Positions 1 to 8,513 of a stretch of DNA of 64,000 nt are shown here, in pieces. The stretch covers positions 62,001 through 126,000 of the forward strand of contig NZ_JACHTF010000008.1 in the NCBI RefSeq assembly GCF_014145325.1, read 5' to 3'. The DNA is from Marilutibacter spongiae. Its GTDB lineage: Bacteria; Pseudomonadota; Gammaproteobacteria; Xanthomonadales; Xanthomonadaceae. Position 1 is the stretch's first letter. The number at the start of each line of letters is the position of its first letter. The notes below the pieces were generated by a model, which was given only the letters and a program-made list of their open reading frames with translations, searched no databases and had not been told where the DNA came from. A program made the position numbers and the translations under genes.

Positions 1-294
1 CTCGGTGATCGCGAACGTGCCGTCGTCCCGCAGCGCCAGCACGGTCTCGATGCCCGGACAGCTGGCGCAGGGCAGGGTGCCCTGGAAGCGGCCGGGCAGC
101 GCCTTCGTGTCGACGTCGGAGGCCGGCACGGCGTCGGCGGGCGTCACCTCGTGCAGCACCGCCGCTGGCGCCTCGTCCGCATTCGGTGCGGGGGCGGCGG
201 TCGTGTCTTCGGCAGGCTCGCCGGGTTGGCACGCCGCCAGGGCCAGCGGAAGGAGGACGAGGGCGACGAGGGGTCGGCGGGTGGTGGGCATCAT
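1..294 (-). CDS. NlpE-like outer-membrane lipoprotein (3' part missing)
   Basis: The gene begins at a double ATG (294 and 291) and runs off the left edge, leaving 98 residues. The N-terminus is a lipoprotein signal: an Arg pair, a hydrophobic stretch and the lipobox LALAAC with Cys22, followed by Gln, which favours outer-membrane sorting. A low-complexity Ala/Pro/Glu linker follows. Residues about 69-98 contain a pattern close to GTLPCASCPGIETVLAL, the CxxC region and first strands of the NlpE N-terminal domain (copper homeostasis and adhesion lipoprotein; surface sensor for Cpx in E. coli). It lies 21 bases downstream of the YjgR-like gene on the same strand, so co-transcription is likely. 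The rest of the domain is outside the window, so family length cannot be judged. Confidence 0.8.
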   Translation of the reverse strand, partial: MMPTTRRPLVALVLLPLALAACQPGEPAEDTTAAPAPNADEAPAAVLHEVTPADAVPASDVDTKALPGRFQGTLPCASCPGIETVLALRDDGTFAITE

Positions 295-315
295 GGGTGT
301 CCTGTGCACGGGGGG

Positions 316-1854
316 TCAGCGCTTGCGGCCGAACAGGCCGCCCAGCAGGCCGCGTACGATCTGCTGGCCGATGCGGTTGCCGACGGTGCGCGCGGTCTGC
401 TTGCCCATCGTCTCGAGCATCCCCTGGCGGCGCTTGGTGCCGAATACCGCGTCCTTGACCGCCTGGCCAAAGCCGCCGTCCTCGGCGTCGTCCTGTTCGC
501 GGGTACGCGCGGGCGGCGCCTCCACTTCGCGGGCAGCCGTCGCGGCCTTCGCGGCCAGCATCTCGGCCGCCGACTCGCGGTCGATCGCGGTGTCGTACTT
601 CATGCCCACGGGGCTGCCGGCCCGGACCGCGGCGCGCTCGGCCCCGGTGATCGCGCCCATCCGGCAGCGCGGCGGCGCCACCAGGGTGTGTTCGACCGGC
701 ATCGGGATGCCCCGATCCTGCAGCGTGGACACCAGCGCCTCGCCGGTGCCGAGGCGGGAGATCGCCTCGGCCACGTCCAGCGCGGGATTGGCGACGAAGG
801 TCTCCGCCGCGGTGCGGACCGCCTTCTGGTCGCGGGGCGTGTAGGCGCGCAGGGCGTGCTGGAACCGGTTGCCGAGCTGGCCGAGGATCTCGTCGGGCAC
901 ATCGTCCGGGAACTGGGAGCAGAAATACACGCCCACGCCCTTGGAACGGATGATGCGCACCACCTGTTCGACCCGCTGGCGCAGGGCCGCCGGGGCATCG
1001 TCGAACAACAGGTGGGCCTCGTCGAAGACGAACACCAGCCGGGGCTTGTCCAGGTCGCCGACCTCGGGCAACTGCTCGAACAGCTCCGACAAAAGCCACA
1101 GCAGGAAACTGGAGTACAGGCGCGGCTTCATCACCAGCGTGTCGGCCGCCAGCAGGTTGATCACGCCCCGGCCGTCGGGGGTGGTGCGCATCAGGTCGGC
1201 CAGGTCCAGCGCCGGTTCGCCGAAGAACATGTTCGCGCCCTCGCCCTCCAGGCGGAGGAGGGCACGCTGGATCGCACCGATCGAGGGCGTGGTGACCAGG
1301 CCGTACTTCGTCGAGATGTCCTTGCGTTCGGCGGCGACGAGGTTGAGCAGGGCCCGCAGGTCGTCCAGGTCGAGCAGCAGCAGGCCGCGGTCGTCGGCGA
1401 GGCGGAAGACGATCTCCAGGATCCCCGACTGGGTGTCGTTGAGTTCCAGGATGCGGGCCAGCAGGGTGGGACCCATCTCGCTGACGGTGGTGCGCACCGG
1501 GTGCCCCAGCTTGCCGAACAGGTCCCAGAACACCGTCGGACTGCCTTCGCTGGCGTAGCCGTCGATGCCGATCCGATCGATCCGGGCCTGCAGCTTGTCG
1601 TTCATCGTGCCAGCGACGGCGAGGCCGGCTATGTCGCCCTTGACGTCGGCCATGAACACCGGCACGCCGATGCGCGAGAAGCCTTCGGCGAGCACCATCA
1701 GGGTCACCGACTTGCCGGTGCCGGTGGCGCCGGCCACCAGGCCATGCCGGTTGCCCAGCTGCGGTTGCAGCACCACGTGCCCGCCGCTCGCGGCCCGTGC
1801 GTCGGGCGTGGTGATGGCCTTGCCGATGAGGATGGGATCCATGCGCCGCTCCAT
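316..1854 (-). CDS. YjgR/HerA-like P-loop ATPase (DUF853)
   Basis: A 512-residue cytosolic protein of the DUF853 family, related to HerA/FtsK-type motor ATPases. The Walker A motif GATGTGKS is at residues 42-49 and a Walker B-like LVFVFDEAHLLFDD at about 270-283. A sensor-like segment with SQFPDDVPDEIL and QLGNRFQHALRA lies near 315-340. The C-terminus is Gly/Lys/Arg-rich (LLGGLFGRKR). E. coli YjgR is of similar length; its physiological role is unsettled, so no reaction is assigned. The start is ambiguous: ATG at 1854 (MERR...) or ATG at 1842 (MDPILIG...). The second has GGAGCG a few bases upstream and fits the family's short N-terminus better. The next gene upstream is transcribed divergently. 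Confidence 0.9.
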   Translation of the reverse strand: MERRMDPILIGKAITTPDARAASGGHVVLQPQLGNRHGLVAGATGTGKSVTLMVLAEGFSRIGVPVFMADVKGDIAGLAVAGTMNDKLQARIDRIGIDGYASEGSPTVFWDLFGKLGHPVRTTVSEMGPTLLARILELNDTQSGILEIVFRLADDRGLLLLDLDDLRALLNLVAAERKDISTKYGLVTTPSIGAIQRALLRLEGEGANMFFGEPALDLADLMRTTPDGRGVINLLAADTLVMKPRLYSSFLLWLLSELFEQLPEVGDLDKPRLVFVFDEAHLLFDDAPAALRQRVEQVVRIIRSKGVGVYFCSQFPDDVPDEILGQLGNRFQHALRAYTPRDQKAVRTAAETFVANPALDVAEAISRLGTGEALVSTLQDRGIPMPVEHTLVAPPRCRMGAITGAERAAVRAGSPVGMKYDTAIDRESAAEMLAAKAATAAREVEAPPARTREQDDAEDGGFGQAVKDAVFGTKRRQGMLETMGKQTARTVGNRIGQQIVRGLLGGLFGRKR

Positions 1855-1997
1855 TCAGGTCAGGCCCGATTCTAGTAGCAAGCCGGGCCGGGCCGCAGCT
1901 TGGTTGATGGCAGCGATACAGCGGTTTCCGTGACCGGCGTCGTCCCTGTTGTGGGATGCCCCGCGCAGGCGATACCCTGCGGCATCACCTTGGCTTC

Positions 1998-3539
1998 ATG
2001 TTGCTTTCCATGCCTGTATTTGCTCGTGTATCGCCGCTGGCGATGGGTTTGTCGTGCTCGTTCGCCCTGTTGCTCTCCTGTGCCCCGCTCGATGCGCGGG
2101 CCCTCTCGCGCCGCGACCAGGCCGCCGTCGACGCCCTCAACCAGCGCATGGCCGCCGCCGAGGCGCAGTACCGCGAAGGCCTGGTCAAGACCGCCAATGC
2201 CGATCCGGAGGGCGTGAAGATGGGCGACGCGGCGCTGGAGGACATGGAGGACGTGCTCGCCGCCTGCGTGAAGCAGCGCGGCTGTTCGCCGACCACGCTG
2301 CTGGCGACCTACAAGCGCCTGCTCAAGCACGACCTCGACAGCGCCGACCCCTTCGCCGATGCGGTCGATCCCGGCGACGTCGACCCCGACCACCTGGACC
2401 TGGCCGAGGGCGAGTCCGACCCGCTGGCGGCCGACGTGCCCGAGGCCGCGCGCGCCGCGGCCCTGCTCAACGACCGACGCCACCGCTTCGACGACATGGT
2501 CAAGTACAACCCGGCGGTCCAGGCCGGCATCCGCCGCTGGCTGACCGACATGCGGCCGTCGCTGATGAACAGCTACGAGAACTACCAGTACCTGCGCCAC
2601 CTGATGTGGCCCCAGTACGAGCGCGCCGGACTGCCCGAGGCGCTGCTGTTCGGGATCATGGCCAAGGAATCCAACGGCAAGGTCCACGCGCGATCGCGCG
2701 CGGGCGCGGCCGGGCCGATGCAGTTCATGTACGCCACCGGCAAGCGGTTCGGACTGGGGGAGGACAGCACCGGCTTCGACACCCGTTACGACCCCTATTC
2801 GGCCTCGCAGGCCAGCGTGGGCTACCTCAACGAGCGCATGCACGAGCTCAACAACAGCATCGAGCTGGCGCTGGCGGCCTACAACGGCGGCGAGGGGCGC
2901 GCGCGGCGCGTCCACCGCGAGCACCTGGGCAAGGATTTCTGGGACGAGTCGGTCTACAACGCGTTCCCCGCCGAGACCCGCGACTACGTACCGATGGTGA
3001 TCGCCGCGGCCTGGCTGTTCCTGCATCCCAAGCAGTACGGGATCGAGTTCCCCAGGGTCGATGCGCGCCGGGCGACGCTGGTGCTCGAACAGCCGGCGTC
3101 GATCTACGAGCTGACCATCTGCCTGGGCAATGGCGACACGCGCGACGGTTACATGCGCGTGCTGCGCAACCTCAATCCGCGCTACCAGGCCGACAACCTG
3201 TTGCCGGCGGGCACGCGGCTGGATGCCACCACGCGCATGGTCGGGTTGTACAACCGCTGGTGCACGCGCGGTGCCCGCTCCGAACTCGCCCGCACGCTGG
3301 TGCTGAGCGATCCGGACTCGGCCATCGTGCGCAGCCGGCCGGCGGTGGCGCCGGCGACGCCAGGCCCGGTGACGAGCACGCCGCGCGAGTACCGGGTCAA
3401 GGCCGGCGAGACGCTGACCTCGATCGCGCGCAAGTTCCAGTGCGGGACCGGCCAGCTGGCGCGCTCCAACAACATTTCCGCCCCGCGCTATACGATCCGG
3501 CCCGGCCAGCGGCTGAGCCTGGAAGGCTGCCAGAACTGA
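1998..3539 (+). CDS. MltD-like lytic murein transglycosylase with LysM
   Basis: The 513-residue protein should cleave the MurNAc-GlcNAc bond of peptidoglycan with formation of a 1,6-anhydro end. From the ATG at 1998 it has a hydrophobic export signal (residues about 10-32, ending near a Cys, possibly a lipoprotein). An SLT domain follows, with catalytic Glu224 in MAKESNGK and the downstream GAAGPMQFM and LALAAYNGGEGR motifs. A single C-terminal LysM (about 464-509, YRVKAGETLTSIA) would bind glycan. An upstream in-frame ATG at 1956 would add 14 polar residues before the signal and is less likely. E. coli MltD is about 450 residues with two LysM repeats, so this is a one-LysM relative. Divergent from the YjgR-like gene, it ends convergently with psd. 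Confidence 0.9.
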   Translation: MLLSMPVFARVSPLAMGLSCSFALLLSCAPLDARALSRRDQAAVDALNQRMAAAEAQYREGLVKTANADPEGVKMGDAALEDMEDVLAACVKQRGCSPTTLLATYKRLLKHDLDSADPFADAVDPGDVDPDHLDLAEGESDPLAADVPEAARAAALLNDRRHRFDDMVKYNPAVQAGIRRWLTDMRPSLMNSYENYQYLRHLMWPQYERAGLPEALLFGIMAKESNGKVHARSRAGAAGPMQFMYATGKRFGLGEDSTGFDTRYDPYSASQASVGYLNERMHELNNSIELALAAYNGGEGRARRVHREHLGKDFWDESVYNAFPAETRDYVPMVIAAAWLFLHPKQYGIEFPRVDARRATLVLEQPASIYELTICLGNGDTRDGYMRVLRNLNPRYQADNLLPAGTRLDATTRMVGLYNRWCTRGARSELARTLVLSDPDSAIVRSRPAVAPATPGPVTSTPREYRVKAGETLTSIARKFQCGTGQLARSNNISAPRYTIRPGQRLSLEGCQN

Positions 3540-3560
3540 GCCGTCGCGCCGGCGCCACCG

Positions 3561-3585
3561 GCGACCGCCCGACGCGGGCGGTCGC
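3561..3585. terminator. Hairpin between convergent genes
   Basis: A perfect 10-bp stem (GCGACCGCCC at 3561-3570 with GGGCGGTCGC at 3576-3585) has a 5-base loop. It sits between the stop codons of the transglycosylase and psd, which converge. There is no U-run on either side, so it is a factor-independent terminator only by position and stem strength. It could equally protect 3' ends. Confidence 0.5.
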
Positions 3586-3602
3586 GGTTCGCCGGCCCGG
3601 CC

Positions 3603-4448
3603 TCAGGCGCGCGTGGCCAGGCGCTGGCCCAGGCGGACCGCGCTTTCGGCCTGCAGCCCGGGGGCGAGGGTCGCCACGCCGGGCGGCAGCAGCACGATCA
3701 CGGTGGAGCCGTAGTTGAAGCGCGCCATCTCGTCGAAGCGTTGCAGGCGGATCGCCTCGCCGCGGTAGTCCTTGCGCGTGATCCGGTCGCCGTACTCGGG
3801 GATCTCCTCGCCGCTCCACACGGTTTCCACCCCCGAGACCAGCAACGCGCCGACCATCACCGAGGCCATGGGGCCGAAATCGGTGTCGAACAGGCAGGCC
3901 AGGCGCTCGTTGCGGGCGAACAGGCGCGGTACCCGGCGCACGGCGTCGGGCCCGACGCTGAAGAGCCGCCCCGGGACGTGCACGGTTTCGCGCAGGGTGC
4001 CGGTCCAGGGCATGTGCACGCGATGGTAGTCGCGCGGAGACAGGTACACCGTGGCGAAGACGCCGCCGTGGAACGGCGCGGCGAGGCCGGCGTCGCCCAG
4101 CAGCTCGGCGGCGGTGAACGACTGGCCCTTGGCCTGGAAGATGCGCCCGTCGCCCTCGATCGCGCCGCACTGGCTGATGCGGCCATCGGCCGGCATGAGG
4201 AAGGCGCGGGGATCCGGGTCGGCGACGCGTGCGCCCGGCTTCAGCGCACGGGTGAAGAAGCTGTTGAACGTCGGGTAGGCGCTGGGATCGGCTTGCGCCG
4301 CCTCCGACAGGTCGACGCCGAAACGGCGCGTGACCGTGTCGATCAGCCACTGCTTGGTGCGCACGTTGTCGGAATAGGCCAGCGACCGAGCCATCGACGA
4401 GAGCAGGCGGTGGGGCAGGGCGTAGGTCAGCGTGGTCACCAGGCTCAT
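3603..4448 (-). CDS. psd: Phosphatidylserine decarboxylase proenzyme
   Basis: It decarboxylates phosphatidylserine to phosphatidylethanolamine at the inner membrane. The 281-residue proenzyme carries the self-cleavage site as YGST near the C-terminus (Gly247-Ser248). Ser248 would become the pyruvoyl group after cleavage into beta and alpha chains. E. coli has LGST, so the Leu-to-Tyr change before the Gly is a small deviation. The DYHRVHMPW segment matches the conserved His region of the family. The start is the ATG at 4448, which overlaps the stop of the SCO1-type gene by four bases (ATGA), indicating translational coupling. The open frame continues far upstream through prmB/aroC antisense sequence, but nothing there is protein-like. 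Confidence 0.95.
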   Translation of the reverse strand: MSLVTTLTYALPHRLLSSMARSLAYSDNVRTKQWLIDTVTRRFGVDLSEAAQADPSAYPTFNSFFTRALKPGARVADPDPRAFLMPADGRISQCGAIEGDGRIFQAKGQSFTAAELLGDAGLAAPFHGGVFATVYLSPRDYHRVHMPWTGTLRETVHVPGRLFSVGPDAVRRVPRLFARNERLACLFDTDFGPMASVMVGALLVSGVETVWSGEEIPEYGDRITRKDYRGEAIRLQRFDEMARFNYGSTVIVLLPPGVATLAPGLQAESAVRLGQRLATRA

Positions 4449-5095
4449 GGCGAACCCGCCGCGGTGAGGGCCTGGAGGTCGGCGGCGATCTTCATCGGCT
4501 CGAAGGGCGGACGGACCAGTCCAGCCATGCGCCCCTGCGGGTCCAGCACGGCGATGGTCGCACTGTGGTTGATCGTGTACTGGTCGGCCGGGTAGCCCTC
4601 CGGCGGCGGCGCCTTGGAGAACACCATGCTCAGCGAGGTGGCGAAGGCCTCCACCGCCGGCAGGCTGCCGGTCGCGGCCAGGGTGTCCCCGTGGAAGGCG
4701 TGCGCGTATTGGCCGATCAGCTCGGGCGTGTCGCGTTCGGGGTCGACGGAAACGAACAGCACCCGCGGGCGGGTGGCGTCCGCGATCGCCTCCCAGGCCT
4801 TCTGCGCGCGCGCAAGTTCGGCCAGGGTGGTGGGGCAGATGTCGGGGCAGTGGGTGAAACCCAGGAATACCAGGGTCCAGTGCCCCTGCAACTCGGCCGG
4901 CTCCAGCGGCGTGCCGTCGGACTGGGCAAGATCGAATGCGGGCAGTTCGCGGGCCGGCTCGAACAGGCGCACGGCCTGCAGGGCGGGCGCTTCGGCCGAA
5001 GCCGCCACGGGGCCGAAATGGTGGGTGGAGGCCCACAGGCCCAGTCCGGCGGCCAGCGCGGCGACGAGGATATAAACAGTTGTACGGTTGAACAT
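4445..5095 (-). CDS. SCO1/SenC/PrrC-type copper chaperone
   Basis: A 216-residue thioredoxin-fold protein of the SCO1 family, which delivers copper to cytochrome c oxidase or acts as a thiol redox protein in the periplasm. One N-terminal membrane anchor (about 7-25) precedes the domain. Copper ligands are visible as Cys83 and Cys87 in [11 protein letters not shown] and His177 in [19 protein letters not shown] is the typical strand-loop between them. It overlaps psd downstream by four bases and is read divergently from prmB. The pairing with psd looks like co-transcription of envelope genes rather than a shared pathway. Confidence 0.92.
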   Translation of the reverse strand: MFNRTTVYILVAALAAGLGLWASTHHFGPVAASAEAPALQAVRLFEPARELPAFDLAQSDGTPLEPAELQGHWTLVFLGFTHCPDICPTTLAELARAQKAWEAIADATRPRVLFVSVDPERDTPELIGQYAHAFHGDTLAATGSLPAVEAFATSLSMVFSKAPPPEGYPADQYTINHSATIAVLDPQGRMAGLVRPPFEPMKIAADLQALTAAGSP

Positions 5096-5152
5096 GAGCG
5101 TTCCGAATGAGGCGCGGACGAATCATACCGGCCACGCGCGTCCGGCGACGGC

Positions 5153-5158
5153 TATAAT
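5153..5158 (+). promoter_or_regulatory. Candidate -10 box for prmB-aroC
   Basis: TATAAT lies 35 bases before the prmB ATG, in the 97-base gap between the divergent SCO1-type gene and prmB. It is a perfect -10 consensus in a GC-rich context, but no convincing -35 hexamer is seen 16-18 bases upstream. Confidence 0.4.
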
Positions 5159-5192
5159 CGCCGGTCATCCCCCGACCCGCCGTGAACATGCC

Positions 5193-6131
5193 ATGAGCGC
5201 TGCCCCGCTGACCGCCGACTTCGAACAGGTCACGATCGTCGACCTGATCCGTCATGGCGGGAGCCTGTTCGCCGATGCGGGCCTGACCTTCGGGCACAGC
5301 TACGACAACGCCCTCGACGAGGCCACCCAGCTGGTCCTGCACGCCCTGCGCATGCCGCACGACCTGAGCCCGGTCTACGGGCAATCGCGGGTCACCACGC
5401 AGGAGAAGGCGCGGGTCCTGGCGCTGTTCGAGCGCCGCATCCGCGAGCGCGTGCCCGCGGCCTACCTGACCGGCGAGGCCTGGTTCGCGGGACTGAGCTT
5501 CAAGTCCGACCCCCGCGCCCTGGTGCCGCGCTCGCCGATCGCCGAGCTGATCGAGTCGGGCTTCGAGCCCTGGCTCGGCGGGCGCGAGGTCCACCGCGTG
5601 CTCGACTTGTGCACGGGCTCGGGCTGCATCGCCATCGCCACCGGCCACCACCATCCCAACTGGGAGGTGCATGGCATCGACATCAGCGACGACGCCCTTG
5701 CGCTGGCCGCGGAGAACAAGGCGCGCCTGCATGCCGACAACGTCGAATTCCTGAAGTCCGACCTGTTCGCCGCGCTCGAGGGCGAGGTCTACGACCTGAT
5801 CGTCACCAACCCGCCCTACGTGACCAACGACGAAACCGATGCGCTGCCGGAGGAGTACGCCCACGAGCCCGAGCTCGGCCTGCGCGCCGGCGACGACGGC
5901 CTCGACCTTGCCCTGCGGATCATGCGCGACGCGCCCGCCCACCTGGGCGAGCACGGCCTGCTGGTCTGCGAGGTCGGCGAGGCCGAGCATGCGCTGGTCG
6001 CGCTGCTGCCGGAACTGCCCATGGCCTGGGTCGAGTTCAAGGTCGGCCAGATGGGCATCTTCGTGGTCGAACGCCAGGACCTGGTCGAGCACCACGACCG
6101 GATCCGCGCGCTGGCCGACGCACGCGGCTGA
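5193..6131 (+). CDS. prmB: Ribosomal protein L3 N5-glutamine methyltransferase
   Basis: A class I SAM-dependent methyltransferase of 312 residues. SAM-binding motif I reads [10 protein letters not shown] (138-147) and the glutamine-methyltransferase signature NPPY is at 206-209. PrmB modifies a Gln of ribosomal protein L3, while its relative PrmC acts on release factors. I favour PrmB because of the long N-terminal helical region, the linkage to aroC (as in E. coli) and the C-terminal QMGIFVVER. The start is the ATG at 5193; an earlier in-frame ATG at 5088 would add 35 unlikely residues and overlap the divergent gene's start. aroC follows after 12 bases. Confidence 0.9.
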   Translation: MSAAPLTADFEQVTIVDLIRHGGSLFADAGLTFGHSYDNALDEATQLVLHALRMPHDLSPVYGQSRVTTQEKARVLALFERRIRERVPAAYLTGEAWFAGLSFKSDPRALVPRSPIAELIESGFEPWLGGREVHRVLDLCTGSGCIAIATGHHHPNWEVHGIDISDDALALAAENKARLHADNVEFLKSDLFAALEGEVYDLIVTNPPYVTNDETDALPEEYAHEPELGLRAGDDGLDLALRIMRDAPAHLGEHGLLVCEVGEAEHALVALLPELPMAWVEFKVGQMGIFVVERQDLVEHHDRIRALADARG

Positions 6132-6143
6132 CGGACGACGGCG

Positions 6144-7262
6144 ATGTCCGACAACAGCTTCGGCCGACTGCTGCGCGTCACCACCTTCGGCGAGAGCCAT
6201 GGCCCGGCGATCGGCTGCGTGGTCGATGGCTGCCCGCCCGGGATCGCCCTGGCGGCCGACGACTTCCGTCGCGACCTGGACCGCCGCGCGACCGGCAAGA
6301 CCCGCCACACCTCCGCCCGCCGCGAGGCCGACGAGATCGAGATCCTCTCCGGCGTGTACGAGGGGTTGACCACCGGTACGCCGATCGGCCTGCTGATCCG
6401 CAACACCGACGCGCGCAGCCGCGACTACGGCAGCATCGCCGAGCAGTTCCGTCCCGGCCACGCCGACTACGCCTACTGGCAGAAGTACGGCATCCGCGAT
6501 CCGCGCGGCGGCGGGCGATCGTCCGCGCGCGAGACCACCATGCGGGTCGCCGCAGGCGTGATCGCCCGCAAGTGGCTGGCCGAGCGCCACGGCATCGAGA
6601 TCCAGGGCTTCCTGTCGCAACTGGGTGAGATCCACCCGACCGGGATCGACCTGTCGGTGGTCGAAGGCAACCCCTTCTTCTGGCCCGACGCTGGCCAGGT
6701 GGCCGAGCTCGAGGCCTACATGGATGCACTGCGCAAGTCCGGCGATTCGGTCGGTGCGCGGGTGGACGTGGTCGCCCGCGGCGTGCCCCCCGGCTGGGGC
6801 GAGCCGGTCTACGGCAAGCTCGACGGCGAGCTGGCCGCGGCCCTGATGAGCATCAACGCGGTGAAGGGCGTCGAGGTCGGCGACGGCTTCGAGTCGGTGG
6901 CCCAGAAGGGCAGCGAACACCGGGACCGGATGACGCCGGGCGGCTTCCTGTCCAACCATGCCGGCGGTGTGCTGGGCGGCATCAGCACCGGCCAGGACCT
7001 GCGCTGCTCGGTCGCGTTCAAGCCGACCTCCAGCCTGCGGCTGCCGGTCGATGGCCTCGACGTCCACGGCGAGGTCGTCGAAGTGGTGACCACCGGTCGC
7101 CACGATCCCTGCGTGGGCATCCGCGCGATCCCCATCTGCGAGGCCATGGTGGCCCTGGTGCTGATGGACCAGGCGCTGCGCCATCGTGCCCAGTGCGGCG
7201 ACGTGGGCGCGGTCGCGCCGCGCATCCCGGGCCATGCCGGCGAGGCGGACGACAAACGATAG
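6144..7262 (+). CDS. aroC: Chorismate synthase
   Basis: It converts 5-enolpyruvylshikimate 3-phosphate to chorismate using reduced FMN, the last common step of aromatic biosynthesis. The 372 residues match the family length (about 360). The N-terminal signature [15 protein letters not shown] (6-20) is present, as are RPGHADY, the basic phosphate-binding segment [13 protein letters not shown] and the C-terminal [12 protein letters not shown]. Only 12 bases separate it from prmB, so they are probably co-transcribed. Confidence 0.97.
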   Translation: MSDNSFGRLLRVTTFGESHGPAIGCVVDGCPPGIALAADDFRRDLDRRATGKTRHTSARREADEIEILSGVYEGLTTGTPIGLLIRNTDARSRDYGSIAEQFRPGHADYAYWQKYGIRDPRGGGRSSARETTMRVAAGVIARKWLAERHGIEIQGFLSQLGEIHPTGIDLSVVEGNPFFWPDAGQVAELEAYMDALRKSGDSVGARVDVVARGVPPGWGEPVYGKLDGELAAALMSINAVKGVEVGDGFESVAQKGSEHRDRMTPGGFLSNHAGGVLGGISTGQDLRCSVAFKPTSSLRLPVDGLDVHGEVVEVVTTGRHDPCVGIRAIPICEAMVALVLMDQALRHRAQCGDVGAVAPRIPGHAGEADDKR

Positions 7263-7421
7263 CGGCCAGCCGACAGGCGCCTCCGCCCCCGGGCCCGGAG
7301 GCCTGCCGTTCCGGCTGCGCCGCATGGAGACGACGGCCCGGACGCCCCTCCCAACGGCAGGGCGGCACGCGCGGTGCGCGGCCGGCCAGCCCATCCGAAA
7401 CGAATCCAAGGAACATCAGTC

Positions 7422-8438
7422 ATGAGCAAGAAGGTAAACGTCGCCGTCGTCGGAGCCACCGGTGCCGTGGGCGAGACGATGCTGGCCATCCTCGCCGAGC
7501 GGCGCTTCCCCGTCGGCGAGCTCTTCGTGCTGGCCAGCGAGCGCTCGGCCGGCGGCAGCATCGAGTACCGGGGCGAGGAGTACATCGTCCAGGACCTGGC
7601 CGCGTTCGACCCCACCGGCGTCGACATCGCCCTGTTCTCCGCCGGCGGCGACGTCTCGCGTGAATACGCGCCGAAGTTCGCCGCGGCCGGTGCGGTGGTG
7701 ATCGACAACTCCTCGGCGTTCCGCTACGACGACGACGTGCCGCTGGTGGTGAGCGAGGTGAACCCGGACCAGGTCGCGAACCGCCCGCGCGGCATCATCG
7801 CCAACCCCAACTGCTCGACCATGCAGATGCTGGTCGCACTGGCGCCGCTGCACCGCGAGTCGCGGATCGAGCGCATCAACGTCGCCACCTACCAGTCGGT
7901 CTCCGGTGGCGGTCGCTCGGCGATGGAGGAACTCGGCCGCCAGACCGGCGCGCTGCTGAACTTCCAGGATCCCAGCCCCGAGCGCTTCCCGGTGCAGATC
8001 GCCTTCAACCTCATCCCGCACATCGACGACTTCCAGGACAACGGCTTCACCAAGGAGGAGATGAAGCTGGTCTGGGAGACCCGCAAGATCCTCGGCGACG
8101 ACGGCATCATGGTCAATCCCACCGCCGTGCGCGTGCCGGTGTTCTACGGCCATTCCGAAGCGGTGGCGATCGAGACCGAAGCCAGGATCAGCCCCGAGCG
8201 CGCACGCGAGCTCCTGCGCGCGGCGCCGGGCGTGGAAGTGGTCGACGAGCGCAAGCCCGGCGGCTATCCGACACCGGTCACGCATGCCTCCGGCAACGAT
8301 GCGGTATACGTGGGGCGCATCCGCGAGGACCTCTCGCACCCGCGCGGACTGAACCTCTGGATCGTGTCCGACAACATCCGCAAGGGCGCGGCGCTCAACG
8401 CGGTCCAGTTGGCCGAGCTGGTCGTGGCCGAGGGCTGA
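7422..8438 (+). CDS. asd: Aspartate-semialdehyde dehydrogenase
   Basis: It reduces aspartyl phosphate to aspartate semialdehyde with NADPH, feeding lysine, diaminopimelate, threonine and methionine synthesis. The 338-residue protein has the nucleotide-binding start VAVVGATGAVGETML, the catalytic Cys131 in NPNCSTMQM and the active-site segment with VFYGHSEAV. The ATG at 7422 follows AAGGAA by a good distance. The 159-base gap after aroC contains a GC-rich inverted repeat (GCCTCCG and CGGAGGC around 7279-7303) without a U-run and no gene. fimV follows 75 bases downstream, as seen in pseudomonads and xanthomonads. Confidence 0.97.
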   Translation: MSKKVNVAVVGATGAVGETMLAILAERRFPVGELFVLASERSAGGSIEYRGEEYIVQDLAAFDPTGVDIALFSAGGDVSREYAPKFAAAGAVVIDNSSAFRYDDDVPLVVSEVNPDQVANRPRGIIANPNCSTMQMLVALAPLHRESRIERINVATYQSVSGGGRSAMEELGRQTGALLNFQDPSPERFPVQIAFNLIPHIDDFQDNGFTKEEMKLVWETRKILGDDGIMVNPTAVRVPVFYGHSEAVAIETEARISPERARELLRAAPGVEVVDERKPGGYPTPVTHASGNDAVYVGRIREDLSHPRGLNLWIVSDNIRKGAALNAVQLAELVVAEG

Positions 8439-8513
8439 CGACGGACGCCGCCGCATTGCACGGCAAGGGCGGCGGCGGCTAGAGTCGCCCCGGGGAACGA
8501 GGAAACGGGATTG

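Noticed and set aside
4449-7409. A very long minus-strand open frame continuing upstream of psd, opposite aroC and prmB
   Set aside because: High GC leaves few stops on the antisense strand. The sequence is Arg/Gly/Ala/His-rich with no domain, and aroC and prmB on the other strand are unambiguous. psd starts at 4448.
7263-7421. A short gene or intrinsic terminator between aroC and asd
   Set aside because: There is a GC-rich inverted repeat but no T-run, and no frame with a plausible start and composition.
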